Positions 26,286 to 35,250 of a DNA stretch of 63,760 nt are shown here, piece by piece. The stretch lies in contig JAJZCB010000009.1 in the NCBI GenBank assembly GCA_021846285.1, positions 1 through 63,760 on the forward strand, read 5' to 3'. Below the pieces are notes generated by a model, which saw only the letters and a list, made by a program, of their open reading frames with translations, did no database searches and was not told the origin of the DNA. Origin of the DNA: Bacillota bacterium. Its GTDB lineage: Bacteria; Bacillota; Bacilli; Alicyclobacillales; SLC66. A program made the translations under genes and the position numbers. Numbering within the stretch: the stretch's first letter is position 1; each line of letters begins with the position of its first letter.

Positions 26286-26480
26286 TTATTGCGCTGGACG
26301 CACGGCAAATGTGCGGATTCTGTCTTGTGGCAGCCGGGCCTTCCTGGCCTTCTCGCCCAATTCATGCTCAACGATTCGCAACTCGGTTAGAATGGCGAAG
26401 CGCGCTTCCCCGTTCTCTGCATCCAGCCATGCATGCAGCAAGTGCGTCTGACATTCCTGGAGACTCCTTATCTCATCCAT
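26286..26480 (-). CDS. 64-residue protein, divergent from the HTH-TPR regulator
   Basis: A small, charged, probably all-helical protein (MDEIRSLQECQTHLLH at the start). ATG 26480 has GGAGG eight bases upstream, and a possible promoter TTATTA-17-TACACT lies about 20 bases further up. No signal peptide or membrane segment is seen. I do not recognise it. It faces away from the HTH-TPR gene across a shared palindrome, so it may be its target. Confidence 0.6.
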   Translation of the reverse strand: MDEIRSLQECQTHLLHAWLDAENGEARFAILTELRIVEHELGEKARKARLPQDRIRTFAVRPAQ

Positions 26481-26568
26481 CAAGTCAACCTCCGTTCCCT
26501 TCGCTGTATCAAGTGTACTCCAACGCGCAGCTCATAATAAGGCGCTCAGGTAAGCGTTTTGTGAAGAA

Positions 26569-26596
26569 TTGCGCAATATCTTTTCATATTGCGCAA
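26569..26596. promoter_or_regulatory. palindromic operator in the divergent control region
   Basis: TTGCGCAATAT (26569-26579) and ATATTGCGCAA (26586-26596) form a perfect 11-bp inverted repeat with a 6-base spacer. The right arm contains the -35 box of the HTH-TPR promoter, so a bound protein would block transcription. Confidence 0.65.
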
Positions 26597-26617
26597 AGCA
26601 ATTGCTTGGCATATGAT
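26589..26617 (+). promoter_or_regulatory. promoter of the HTH-TPR gene
   Basis: TTGCGC (26589-26594), 17-base spacer, TATGAT (26612-26617), about 40 bases before the start codon and overlapping the palindrome. Confidence 0.65.
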
Positions 26618-26655
26618 TGATTTGTCTCAAATTTATTTAGAAAATGAGGGCAGGC

Positions 26656-27918
26656 ATGATGTCGTCTCTGAGTGGTCAACGTATTCGCGAGTTGCGTCAG
26701 GAACGCGGTCTCACCCAAACAGAACTGGCCAAGGGAATAGTAACCCCTAGCATGATCAGCCAGATCGAGGCTGGCAAGGCGCATCCCTCTGACGCTCTTT
26801 TAAGGCAACTCGCCAAGCGACTGGACGTCTCAGAAGAGGCCCTGTCATTGGCTCCCGCCAAAGATGAAGCTGTATTCGCACGCATGGAGATAATCAGTGC
26901 GTGTATTGCGCTTGGGCGTTTGCAGGAAGCGGAGGATCTTCTCAAATCCGTGTTCGACCCGCCGTCCGGCACTTTGGAGCTGCATTACCTGCATGGCAAG
27001 CTTCTCCTGATGCGCAGACAGTTCGCCGAAGCATGGACGGCTCTGGAACAGGCCTTACAGTTGGCCCGCGATCAACACCGATCCGAGTTCATGCCTGAAC
27101 TGTTAATGCTTCAGGGTGATGTATTGTTTGCGATAGGTGATGTTGACGTAGCCATTCACTTGTTTGAACAGGCTCTCCTCATTTGGCGTCAACGGGTTGC
27201 GGCTGGAGGAATCCTCGAGGCTCATGTCGCCATGCGCCTGAGTGAGGCGTACAGGGCAAAACGCGACTCCGCGAACGCCCGGATGTTCGCGGAGCAGGCG
27301 GAAGAGCGCCTCTCCATAGGCGACAGATCCCGCCACATCGCTCAGCAGCAACTATCGCAAGCGATCAGAACTCTTAACGAAGGGCGGGGTGCGGAAGCGC
27401 GACGGCTGGCGGTCGACGCCCGTTCCATATTTGACGTCTATCATTCGTTAGAATCCTCGATCGAAGCAGAACTCCTGCTCGCCCGGCAAGCTCGCGACGA
27501 TGGCGATCTCGCACGCGCACACGGCATCGTCGATGAGTGGAAAGCTCGCGGAACGTGGTTCGCTTCTGATCGGTTCAAAGCGCGTATGTATCTCTTGAAG
27601 AGTGAACTATGGACAGCAGAATCGCGGATTGAGGACGCGGTTGCCACTGCCCGCGAAGCGCTCCAGTTGATCGACGAACCCAGTCAGGAACGCATCGACG
27701 CCTTGTCGGGCCTGGCCATGGCAATCGCTGAGCGCGGACTGGCGCTGGAAGAAGCCATCGCCTTTGCCCAGATCGCGCATCGCGATGCCATCGAGTTACA
27801 AAAATTTGCGGACGCGGCACACATCAGCACAGTCCTGGCACAGTTATACATGCGAAACGGGCAACCGGAACTGGCCCGCAAGAGCGTCGAGCCTGTGCAA
27901 CTTAGCGTGTCGCCTTGA
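26656..27918 (+). CDS. XRE-type HTH regulator with TPR domain
   Basis: About 420 residues. The N-terminal HTH (GQRIRELRQERGLTQTELAK, then TPSMISQIEAGKAHPS) is of the XRE/Cro type. The remainder is a chain of TPR-like helical repeats, for example the segments around ALEQALQLARDQH and LFEQALLIWRQRV. The architecture is that of peptide- or protein-sensing regulators of Bacillota. Starts at 26644, 26656 and 26659 are all possible; GAGGGC favours 26656. The palindrome over its own promoter suggests autorepression. The ligand is unknown. Confidence 0.85.
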   Translation: MMSSLSGQRIRELRQERGLTQTELAKGIVTPSMISQIEAGKAHPSDALLRQLAKRLDVSEEALSLAPAKDEAVFARMEIISACIALGRLQEAEDLLKSVFDPPSGTLELHYLHGKLLLMRRQFAEAWTALEQALQLARDQHRSEFMPELLMLQGDVLFAIGDVDVAIHLFEQALLIWRQRVAAGGILEAHVAMRLSEAYRAKRDSANARMFAEQAEERLSIGDRSRHIAQQQLSQAIRTLNEGRGAEARRLAVDARSIFDVYHSLESSIEAELLLARQARDDGDLARAHGIVDEWKARGTWFASDRFKARMYLLKSELWTAESRIEDAVATAREALQLIDEPSQERIDALSGLAMAIAERGLALEEAIAFAQIAHRDAIELQKFADAAHISTVLAQLYMRNGQPELARKSVEPVQLSVSP

Positions 27919-28048
27919 CGCCCGCGCCTATGTATCGCCCAAACGATCGGTCAGGTCTGCCGGTATAGTCGCCCAGGTCTGCCGGTGTGGCGACTGCCGG
28001 CAACCCGGGCCATGAACCCCCCGCCGGCGCCGCCTCCAAACAGGCCCT

Positions 28049-29821
28049 CTACTGCTCGTAGACCGCCACCCTGTTACGCCCACGTTGCTTCGACCCTACA
28101 TACATGGCGCGATCTGCGTGACGAAGGAGAGTCAACGCGGAGTCCGCCATGTCTGGATAAACGGCCGCGCCCAGACTGGCTGTAATGTGGATAGGAAGCA
28201 CGGCCATTTTACCGTTCGAAGCCAAGGTAATCGGGGATTCCGCGATTACCTTGCGCAAACGTTCCGCAATCTGCAACGCAACATCGATTGTCGCATGAGG
28301 TAAGATGACGGTAAATTCTTCACCGCCATAGCGGCAGACGATATCTCCCTCCCGAACTCCTTCCCTTATGATTTGGGCCACCCGTTTAAGGACTTCATTC
28401 CCGACCAGATGTCCGTAAATGTCATTGATACGCTTAAAGTGATCCAAATCAATGACTAACAGGGCCAAAGATGAACCGCCCCGATCTGCTTCAACGCAGG
28501 CATGCTCGATAGTTGCCTCAAAATATCGGTAGTTATAAACGCCTGTCAGTTGATCAACGTAACTCTGTTCCTCCGTCCGCGCAAATCGCCGCGCGTTCCA
28601 CAACGTGATCGCCGCCTGGTTCGCCAGAATCTGGACCATCTCCAGATCACGGTGAGAATACGCGCGTTTTTCAACGTGAGTCAACGTTAGCACACCCAAA
28701 GACTGATCCCGATAATGCAGCGGCACAGCCAATATAGATGTTCCTTGTGTGGGGGCCTTGGCGGCGCTCTCCTTTTCGATCTTCAATTCCTGAAGACGAT
28801 TTTGGACGAGAGTCGTGCCGAGCGCATAGGCGGTTCCTGTCACGTCTACTCCGCGCTCCACGCGCACGCGCAACATCTGCTCTTCGATTTCACGCGAGGC
28901 GCCTCGCACTGCATAAGGAACCAACACATCTTGCGCGTCGGGTATAAAAATATAACACGCCGTCATCTTGAACAATCGAGAGATACCATCCAGAAGCTCC
29001 CTAAAAACCTCATCTTCCCGCAGCTGAGTACTGAGCTTCATGGTCAAGTCGCTGATAATGGTGAGTTGCCTGTTGGCCAGCACCAAATTGGAATATAAAT
29101 TGAATATGTAGATCAGGCCGGCAAATGGAATCGAAATAACCACAAACGCTGCAGCCCCGTAAAGATGCTGCAACAAAATAAACAGTCCGGCAATCACGCA
29201 CTCGCCGATCAGAGACGCAATGTCCCATTGCAGTCCCAGATACCATAGACTCCCCGATCCATGCAGACGAGTCAGTAACATGGCGACCAGATAGTTGACA
29301 GCGAAATGGACAATGACGAACACCAGCAACGGCATCATCAACGGCAGCAGATTGTACGACAGATGAACGGGTACGCGAGCTCCAAACAGACCGTATGCAT
29401 TGGCGGCCAGTGTAGTCATCAGTACAAACATGATGGTATTGCCGACAAGTCGTCGACTGGTGAAGGTCTTGCCTGTGATCACGTTGCCAAGAATCCAGGT
29501 GGCAGAGACCAGAATGGCAGTAACCACAGCCCCAAACTGCAAAAACAGCGGCAGTTCAATGCCAAATGAGAATGAAAAAGAAAGGCTGCTGGTCTGATCG
29601 CCAAATCGGACTGGAAACACCTGAGCCAGCGTCAGCAATGCAGCATAGACAAGAAGCGGCAATAGTCTCATGCCGCCAAAACTGGGGAAGGGCTCCGAAA
29701 CCCCTGCCCACACAAGCGAGATCACTGCCAACATTCCCAACAGCGACAAGACTGTCCAGTAACGGTTCTTTTCGGCGAGCAACGTGATGAGCCCCCTCGG
29801 TACACGGAACACCGAACACAT
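28049..29821 (-). CDS. membrane diguanylate cyclase with GAF and GGDEF domains
   Basis: A 590-residue protein (577 if it starts at TTG 29782, which has AGGGGG nine bases upstream, unlike ATG 29821). About seven hydrophobic helices fill residues 20-245, followed by a GAF domain (about 265-420) and a C-terminal GGDEF domain. The active-site motif GGEEF is intact and is preceded by REGD five residues upstream, the RxxD product-inhibition site. It should make c-di-GMP from two GTP. The c-di-GMP riboswitch at 35.3 kb gives it a plausible local target. Confidence 0.9.
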   Translation of the reverse strand: MCSVFRVPRGLITLLAEKNRYWTVLSLLGMLAVISLVWAGVSEPFPSFGGMRLLPLLVYAALLTLAQVFPVRFGDQTSSLSFSFSFGIELPLFLQFGAVVTAILVSATWILGNVITGKTFTSRRLVGNTIMFVLMTTLAANAYGLFGARVPVHLSYNLLPLMMPLLVFVIVHFAVNYLVAMLLTRLHGSGSLWYLGLQWDIASLIGECVIAGLFILLQHLYGAAAFVVISIPFAGLIYIFNLYSNLVLANRQLTIISDLTMKLSTQLREDEVFRELLDGISRLFKMTACYIFIPDAQDVLVPYAVRGASREIEEQMLRVRVERGVDVTGTAYALGTTLVQNRLQELKIEKESAAKAPTQGTSILAVPLHYRDQSLGVLTLTHVEKRAYSHRDLEMVQILANQAAITLWNARRFARTEEQSYVDQLTGVYNYRYFEATIEHACVEADRGGSSLALLVIDLDHFKRINDIYGHLVGNEVLKRVAQIIREGVREGDIVCRYGGEEFTVILPHATIDVALQIAERLRKVIAESPITLASNGKMAVLPIHITASLGAAVYPDMADSALTLLRHADRAMYVGSKQRGRNRVAVYEQ

Positions 29822-29890
29822 CTTAACTGTGACTTATTTCGCTATTTTGATCATATTCCCTGCTAACAATTGAATTTTTTAAACGGGATT

Positions 29891-30319
29891 TCAAAATCGG
29901 AACCGTTGCAGCATACCGAGAAGCATCCTGACATCCTGTTCCGTCTTGACATCGACCACCACTGTGGGCGCCTGCTGCCCTGATTGCAGCAGATTCACCA
30001 CATCTGCCCAACAACGTTCCTGGGAACTGGCGACATACGTCACAAAGTGATGTTTAGATTCCAGTCTTGAGACAATGGCCGATGTTTCTCCTGAGGAACT
30101 GAGGTCGACAATAAAAAAATTGCGAAATTCTTGCCCGTCTGCGTAGCTTTGCACAGTGAGTTGCCGAATAAACCATTCAATCCATTCCTGCGCCTGTCCG
30201 ACCATCACAATGACAGTCGGCAGTGTTGGGTTATATCCACGTTTCCATTTTTTATTTAATTGCCAAAGCAACATGAGCAGACCGTATACGGCCAACAGGA
30301 CGAGAATTAGAATGATCAC
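29891..30319 (-). CDS. short membrane-anchored protein of unknown function
   Basis: A 142-residue protein with one N-terminal hydrophobic helix (about 2-20) and a soluble alpha/beta-like domain (PTVIVMVGQAQEWIEWF, NFFIVDLSSSGET). The pattern faintly recalls the start of a nucleotide-sugar fold, but there is no catalytic motif and I do not recognise the family. GTG 30319 has GGGGGG eight bases upstream. Confidence 0.6.
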   Translation of the reverse strand: MIILILVLLAVYGLLMLLWQLNKKWKRGYNPTLPTVIVMVGQAQEWIEWFIRQLTVQSYADGQEFRNFFIVDLSSSGETSAIVSRLESKHHFVTYVASSQERCWADVVNLLQSGQQAPTVVVDVKTEQDVRMLLGMLQRFRF

Positions 30320-30379
30320 TGACGCCGCCCCCCGAGAGTCACATGGCTAACAGTCTATGCGCTGCCACGGGGATGGGTT

Positions 30380-30407
30380 AAAAAAAGCGCGTAGACATTT
30401 ACGCGCT
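30380..30407 (-). terminator. metK terminator
   Basis: On the minus strand AGCGCGTA, a 6-base loop and TACGCGCT are followed by a run of T. It lies about 60 bases after the metK stop and is a textbook intrinsic terminator. Confidence 0.9.
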
Positions 30408-30467
30408 ATGGAATGGGGTTAGGGTGTTCCTTTCAGTCTTTCGCACATGACACAAATTTTCTGGGGG

Positions 30468-31661
30468 TTACAGCCCCGATTCCTGTCGCAAGACTTGCGC
30501 CCGATCGGTGCGTTCCCACGGCAAATCGAGATCAGGCCTGCCAAAATGCCCGTATGCCGCTGTCTGATGGTAAATCGGCCGTCGCAAATCCAGCGTCCGG
30601 ATAATGCCGGCGGGTCGCAGATCAAAATGTTTTCCAATGAGAAGTTCGATTTTATCGTCGGCAATGCGTCCGGTTCCAAAAGTGTCAACCATGACCGAAA
30701 CCGGGCGCGCAACGCCGATGGCGTATGCGATCTGCACTTCACACTTGTCAGCCAGTCCGGCCGCAACTATATTCTTTGCCACATAGCGCGCCGCGTATGC
30801 GCCAGAGCGATCCACCTTGGTGGGATCCTTTCCCGAGAACGCTCCCCCGCCATGCCGCGCGTACCCACCATACGTGTCGACGATAATCTTGCGTCCTGTG
30901 AGCCCCGCATCTCCCTGAGGCCCGCCAATCACAAATCGACCCGTTGGATTGATCAGATAACGCGTATTCTGGTCGATCAAATGGGCAGGCACAACCTGAT
31001 TGATCACCAGATCGCGCAGATCTCGTTCAATGGTCTCGCTATCGACCAGTGGATGATGCTGTGTTGAAATGACGATCGTATCCACGCGAACCGGTTTGTT
31101 CCCTTCGTACTCCACGGTCACCTGGGTCTTCCCATCCGGACGCAGATAACTCACCAGACGCTCTTTGCGCACCTGGGCGAGGCGCCGCGCCAGGCCATGC
31201 GCCAATGAAATGGGCAACGGCATCAGGTCGTCAGTTTCATTCACTGCAAATCCAAACATGAGCCCCTGATCGCCCGCCCCAATGGCCTCGATCTGCTCGT
31301 CAACACTTTCTCCGCGTCGCGCTTCAAGCGCTTTGTTGACACCCATGGCGATATCTGGCGATTGCTCGTCAATCGAGGTGATCACGGCGCAGGTGTCCGC
31401 GTCAAAGCCAAATTTGGCGCGAGTATAGCCCAACGTGCGAATGGTTTCTCTCACCACGCGCGGAATGTCAACGTACCCCTCCGTCGTAACCTCGCCCGCC
31501 ACAAGCACCAGGCCCGTTGTAACAGAAGTCTCGCAGGCGACGCGGGAGTTTGGATCCTGGATCAAAAATGCGTCCAGGAGCGCATCGGATATCTGGTCGC
31601 AAATTTTGTCAGGATGCCCTTCAGTCACAGATTCAGACGTAAACAACCGCCGGCTAGCCAT
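30468..31661 (-). CDS. metK: S-adenosylmethionine synthetase
   Basis: A 397-residue MetK, which makes SAM from methionine and ATP. All family signatures are present: [20 protein letters not shown] at the start, [10 protein letters not shown] near 116-125 and [16 protein letters not shown] near 261-276. GGGGGTGG precedes the ATG. It has its own sigma-A promoter and terminator, so it is monocistronic. No S-box riboswitch is visible in the 170-base leader, although one often controls metK in Bacillota. Confidence 0.97.
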   Translation of the reverse strand: MASRRLFTSESVTEGHPDKICDQISDALLDAFLIQDPNSRVACETSVTTGLVLVAGEVTTEGYVDIPRVVRETIRTLGYTRAKFGFDADTCAVITSIDEQSPDIAMGVNKALEARRGESVDEQIEAIGAGDQGLMFGFAVNETDDLMPLPISLAHGLARRLAQVRKERLVSYLRPDGKTQVTVEYEGNKPVRVDTIVISTQHHPLVDSETIERDLRDLVINQVVPAHLIDQNTRYLINPTGRFVIGGPQGDAGLTGRKIIVDTYGGYARHGGGAFSGKDPTKVDRSGAYAARYVAKNIVAAGLADKCEVQIAYAIGVARPVSVMVDTFGTGRIADDKIELLIGKHFDLRPAGIIRTLDLRRPIYHQTAAYGHFGRPDLDLPWERTDRAQVLRQESGL

Positions 31662-31722
31662 ATCCGTCCACCCCCATACCGTTGCACTCTACCCAACTGA
31701 ATTCTGAGCAGAGACCACTGCT

Positions 31723-31751
31723 ACTGTATTACAGACAGCGGATGGTGTCAA
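31723..31751 (-). promoter_or_regulatory. metK promoter
   Basis: Minus strand TTGACA (31751-31746), 17-base spacer, TACAGT (31728-31723), about 62 bases upstream of the metK ATG. Confidence 0.75.
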
Positions 31752-31787
31752 TGAATGAACCGGACAGGAAGAACCGGATCAGGTGAA

Positions 31788-31821
31788 CAGGAGACGGATC
31801 AAAATCTGCGTCCGCCTCCTG
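31788..31821 (-). terminator. hairpin downstream of the spore protein gene
   Basis: CAGGAGGCGGA and TCCGTCTCCTG on the minus strand form an 11-bp stem with one G-T pair, ten bases after the stop codon. There is no clear T run, so termination is likely but not certain. Confidence 0.55.
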
Positions 31822-31831
31822 CCTGGCACAA

Positions 31832-32050
31832 TTAGGACTGCGACCCCTGACGAAGAGCCATTTCTCCGAACGCCACCAGTCTTCGGGTCATATGCCCGCC
31901 TACAGCGCCCGCATCTTTAGTCATGATATGGCCCCAGTAGTCTTCGCTGCCCTGATAAACGGGAAGGCCCAGTTCAGCGGCAATCTCATACTTCATATCA
32001 TCCAGCGCCTTGTGAGCACCCTTTACAACTTGCGTAAACCCGCTTGCCAT
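31832..32050 (-). CDS. alpha/beta-type small acid-soluble spore protein
   Basis: A 72-residue SASP, which coats and protects spore DNA. The germination-protease site is seen in KYEIAAELGL, and the second conserved block GAVGGHMTRRLVAFGE is present. The start has a very strong GGGGGAGGAG site. This gene shows that the organism forms endospores. I could not find a convincing sigma-G promoter. Confidence 0.93.
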   Translation of the reverse strand: MASGFTQVVKGAHKALDDMKYEIAAELGLPVYQGSEDYWGHIMTKDAGAVGGHMTRRLVAFGEMALRQGSQS

Positions 32051-32154
32051 GATGAAACTCCTCCCCCGTGTTGCAGCTTCCTGTCTACATCCGATAGCTT
32101 GCGCAACCGGGGGAGGATTAGGCCGTTACATATTGGCGCCTTATGTATGAGCCG

Positions 32155-33078
32155 TCAGAGGGAACGATCCCGGCCATCGTCAGCGTCACGGTTGGCAAAG
32201 TTGTTCTGCCACCGTGCCGATGCGGGTAACGCATCGGATCTGCCCACCACCAATCCGGCAATCGTCTTTAAACCAAGTTGGTCAGGAAGCCAATAGCTCG
32301 CACCAGGACCAGTGCTGAAATTGCCTGGAACGGAATGGGCCCGATACTTGACAAGTGGATGAACCATCGCGTAGGCCACCGCGATGTCTCGGTCAGACAC
32401 ATGCGCATCCAGCGTCCGCATCACCTGTGTGAACAGAGCGAACGGCAAGTGCGAAGCGATGGTGACTGCGCTTCTCAGAAAGCGCTCCTGGCGATGAACC
32501 CGCCCAATGTCCCCAAGCGGTTCATGCCGAAAGCGAACGACCGCGAGAGCCTGCCGCGGGTTAAGTCGTCGCCAGCCTGCCGGCAATGTCACATCGCCCT
32601 CAGGAGCCCATATCGCCTTGTCCACGTTAAACGGAACAGATCCCACCAATGCAACGGCCCGACGGAAACGGTCGAAATCCAAAAGCAGCACGGCATTTAC
32701 GGATAGTCCCGTCAACGTCTCCACAGCTCTGCTCAGCGCCTGCCTGTTCCCGTTCATATATATTCCATTGATCTTCATAAATCCAGTTCCAGTTTCAAAC
32801 ACTCTTGTATCCCGTGGTATATGCAGTGCGTCAACCACACCGGAACCACTCTGCGAAGTAAGCAGAACAAGCGTATCGGTATGGGCATCTGTTCGCCGAT
32901 CCCGACTGGAGCTTTCGGGGTCGCTGTCCAACCCGGCAATGAGCAACCCATAGCGAGGTTGCCCGTATGGACTGCGCATGTTGTCCGCCTGCGCCTGGGT
33001 ACTGTGGGGAAAATACAGCAAACACAACACGGCGACGACCGTCGGAACGGCGAAGCGCCGTCTGGGTGACGCAGACAT
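32155..33078 (-). CDS. LCP (LytR-CpsA-Psr) family wall-polymer ligase, second of the operon
   Basis: LCP proteins move lipid-linked polymers such as teichoic acid onto peptidoglycan. From ATG 33078 (AAGGAG eight bases upstream) the product is 307 residues with an N-terminal signal anchor (about 8-25). The catalytic domain shows DTLVLLTSQ, HIPRDTRVF, the KINGIYMNGN loop and VVRFRHEPLGDIGRVHRQER with the conserved arginines. It lies 43 bases after tagA, so LCP-tagA-LCP probably form one operon. Note that it differs clearly from the LCP gene at 33.9 kb. Confidence 0.9.
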   Translation of the reverse strand: MSASPRRRFAVPTVVAVLCLLYFPHSTQAQADNMRSPYGQPRYGLLIAGLDSDPESSSRDRRTDAHTDTLVLLTSQSGSGVVDALHIPRDTRVFETGTGFMKINGIYMNGNRQALSRAVETLTGLSVNAVLLLDFDRFRRAVALVGSVPFNVDKAIWAPEGDVTLPAGWRRLNPRQALAVVRFRHEPLGDIGRVHRQERFLRSAVTIASHLPFALFTQVMRTLDAHVSDRDIAVAYAMVHPLVKYRAHSVPGNFSTGPGASYWLPDQLGLKTIAGLVVGRSDALPASARWQNNFANRDADDGRDRSL

Positions 33079-33121
33079 CCATGCAACTCCTTTTCCTTTG
33101 CATGTCTGAGCAGGGCGCTGT

Positions 33122-33862
33122 TCAGTGCACCGAACGTGTCGAGTGGCGCGCCTCCATCCATGCTTCCCAGGCAAAGCGCGGCAGCGCCAGTTGGCGCCTC
33201 CACCGCCTTGGTTCTCTAATCAGCCTGTAGAGCCACTCCAGGCGGGCCCTCTGAAAGAGCACGGGAGCGCGTTTGACAGCGCCGCCGATCACATCGATAG
33301 CGCCGCCAACGCCGATCGCAAGCGGTACGCCAAGAATATCTTTATGCGTTGAAATAAACACTTCCTGACGCGGTTGCCCCAACCCGACCAGCAGAAGATG
33401 CGGACGGGCGGCCTGAATCTCCGCAATGACAGAAGCAGTCTGCTCATCTGTAAAGTACCCATGTGTCCCGACGATATACAGTTGCGGATAGCGGTTTTTC
33501 GATTTTTGCAAAGCCTGATCCAGCGATGTCTGCGATGCACCCAGCAAAAATACGCGCAGATTCCGTTCAGCGGCGTAGCCAATGAGCCGTTCCGCCAACT
33601 CAACGCCGGTGATTCGCTGGGCAACTGCCTGTCCATACCATTTCGACGCAATGACGATTCCCACGCCATCAGGCGTTATAAAATCCGCGCGCGCCAAAAC
33701 GGGGAGCAAGTTTGGTGTTCGACGGATGTTCATGACAAATTCAGGTCCTGCCGTAATGATCATATGCGGCTCGGCGTCAGCCAGAAACGAAATACACTGA
33801 TTATAAACCCACTTTTCGTCATTTGTTATAAAAGGAACACCCAGAACGGAAACTGTATTCAC
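33122..33862 (-). CDS. tagA: TagA/WecG-type N-acetylmannosaminyltransferase
   Basis: A 246-residue GT26 enzyme that adds ManNAc to undecaprenyl-linked GlcNAc, the second step of teichoic-acid linkage-unit synthesis. It has FITPDGVGIVIASK near 61-74, VELAERL near 86, the VFLLGAS strand and LLLVGLGQPRQEVFI with the GQPRQE signature. GTG 33862 follows AAGGGTG by about six bases; the frame also opens at 33871. It is flanked on both sides by LCP genes, which attach the finished polymer. Confidence 0.92.
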   Translation of the reverse strand: MNTVSVLGVPFITNDEKWVYNQCISFLADAEPHMIITAGPEFVMNIRRTPNLLPVLARADFITPDGVGIVIASKWYGQAVAQRITGVELAERLIGYAAERNLRVFLLGASQTSLDQALQKSKNRYPQLYIVGTHGYFTDEQTASVIAEIQAARPHLLLVGLGQPRQEVFISTHKDILGVPLAIGVGGAIDVIGGAVKRAPVLFQRARLEWLYRLIREPRRWRRQLALPRFAWEAWMEARHSTRSVH

Positions 33863-33914
33863 GCACAACACCCTTACTTACATAGGTTCAGACACCCGGT
33901 TGCAGAAATTCCCG

Positions 33915-34937
33915 TCAACCGCCGATTCCCTGGAAATCACGGCGCAAGCGGACTACGTCTCTTGCATCGACGTAAAAATACCACAGTCCGTCGCGCGGGT
34001 CTATACGATTTATACCATGCAGTGTGCGCATGTGCATCGAAAGATGCGCGACAAGGGCAATCCGGGCCACCGCTGAAAGCAACTCCCACTCAGACAAATC
34101 GCTGTGAATATGCGCAGGAAGGTGCATGACCGCATTGCCTACCCGCCACCACCGGGAAAATGGTACGGAGTTAACCGCCACAGCCCTGAGAAATTGCTGC
34201 TGACGTTCCATTCTCCCTGTGTCTGCCAATGTATCATGGCGAAATCGCACAAAATCCAGAGCTGTCTTGCCATTCAGCCGCTGCCATCCTGGTCGCAGAT
34301 GAATATGAGTGCCATCCGTCGCGTCATCGTAGTCAATCGCTTTTTTCAAATGGATGACAACTCCCCCGAGCGCATCGACCAGTTCCGTGAATCCCTGAAA
34401 ATCAACGGATACGATATGATCGACAGGAATGCCGAACGCCGTTTGGACCGTAGTCTTCAGAAGAGGCAAATCACCATAGACCAACGCATGATTGACCTTC
34501 GTATAACCATGATGGCGAATGTACAGACGCGTGTCGCGGGGAATAGAGTAGATGAGCGCCGTTTTTTGCCGTACCCTGAGGCGGACAAGCATCAGCGTAT
34601 CTGATCTTGCGACTTCTCCTTTACGTGAATCCGACCCCACCAACAGCCATGTCGCAGGGTCACGGTCCGGATATTGGATGGCTAGATCCTCCAGCGCGCT
34701 TCGCATCCACCGCTCATTGATTCGCGGCCCGCGCCGCAGGCTCGCGGCGCCTGTACGCACGTCACTCGCCGAGGCAGGCGACGCGGCAAAAGAAACAGAC
34801 TCTCTCTGAAAAGTCGCCTCCAGTTCCCTCTGCACATTGACGGACCCTGTTTCGACTGCCAGACATACCCTCCATGCGCCGACCGCAGCGAGTACAACCA
34901 AAGTCGCCACCCAGGAGTTCCAAGGACCAACCCGCAT
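33915..34937 (-). CDS. LCP family wall-polymer ligase, first of the operon
   Basis: A 340-residue LCP protein. ATG 34937 has GGAGGG eight bases upstream. A membrane anchor covers about 8-27, then a linker, then the LCP domain with LLVGSDSRKGEVARSDTLML, YSIPRDTRLYI, YTKVNHALVYG and FVRFRHDTLADTGRMERQQQ, including the conserved Arg and Asp residues. It is the first gene after the c-di-GMP riboswitch leader. Confidence 0.92.
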   Translation of the reverse strand: MRVGPWNSWVATLVVLAAVGAWRVCLAVETGSVNVQRELEATFQRESVSFAASPASASDVRTGAASLRRGPRINERWMRSALEDLAIQYPDRDPATWLLVGSDSRKGEVARSDTLMLVRLRVRQKTALIYSIPRDTRLYIRHHGYTKVNHALVYGDLPLLKTTVQTAFGIPVDHIVSVDFQGFTELVDALGGVVIHLKKAIDYDDATDGTHIHLRPGWQRLNGKTALDFVRFRHDTLADTGRMERQQQFLRAVAVNSVPFSRWWRVGNAVMHLPAHIHSDLSEWELLSAVARIALVAHLSMHMRTLHGINRIDPRDGLWYFYVDARDVVRLRRDFQGIGG

Positions 34938-35017
34938 AGCGCGCTCCCTCCGGCACCATAATCTCACGGGCTAGGATAACCAATAGGACGCCTGCACATG
35001 CCAGGGACGCAATGGAT

Positions 35018-35052
35018 CAAAACGCAAAGAAGCTGCCATTCTCGGCAGCTTC
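35018..35052 (-). terminator. second intrinsic terminator in the LCP operon leader
   Basis: Minus strand GAAGCTGCC, loop GAGAAT, GGCAGCTTC, then TTTGCGTTTT. It is a good intrinsic terminator 81 bases upstream of the LCP start codon, and well downstream of the riboswitch terminator. Confidence 0.75.
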
Positions 35053-35126
35053 GGGCAGTTTCCATATGGCGAATGTATCAGGCGAAACATATAGTGGCAC
35101 CTATCACTTGCGCAACTATATAAATG

Positions 35127-35195
35127 CGTAGAGTGGGCAAGTCTCGGGGGATTGAAATCCTAGGGGGGACTAGGGTTACACTCGCCCACTCTACG
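35127..35195. repeat. 69-base structured inverted repeat in the leader
   Basis: CGTAGAGTGGGC (35127-35138) pairs perfectly with GCCCACTCTACG (35184-35195). Inside, GGATT-GA-AATCC and CCTAG/CTAGG can form smaller stems. It starts four bases after the T run of the riboswitch terminator. It could be a second RNA element or a small inserted hairpin; I do not recognise it. Confidence 0.75.
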
Positions 35196-35198
35196 ATT

Positions 35199-35236
35199 GA
35201 AAAACGAGGGACTGGTTCCCTCCCGAACTATCCCTC
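35199..35236 (-). terminator. riboswitch expression-platform terminator
   Basis: Minus strand GAGGGA, inner GTTC/GAAC stem, TCCCTC, then GTTTTTC, starting about 15 bases after the aptamer. The loop sequence TTCGGGAGG (35227-35219) is exactly complementary to CCTCCCGAA (35350-35342) at the 5' edge of the aptamer, giving an alternative antiterminator pairing. Confidence 0.8.
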
Positions 35237-35250
35237 AACCGTCCGTGTTT

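Noticed and set aside
28049-29821. Inactive GGDEF domain
   Set aside because: GGEEF is a known active variant and the RxxD inhibitory site is intact.
30420-31067. 206-codon plus-strand frame opposite metK
   Set aside because: metK is unmistakable; the opposite frame is a shadow.
31662-31831. Possible SAM (S-box) riboswitch before metK
   Set aside because: The leader lacks the conserved S-box blocks (AGA-GGA-type P1/P2 core and the kink-turn), and the space after the promoter is too short.
35127-35195. tRNA gene
   Set aside because: The outer stem is too long (12 bp), and there is no T-loop GTTCGAnTC or anticodon arm.
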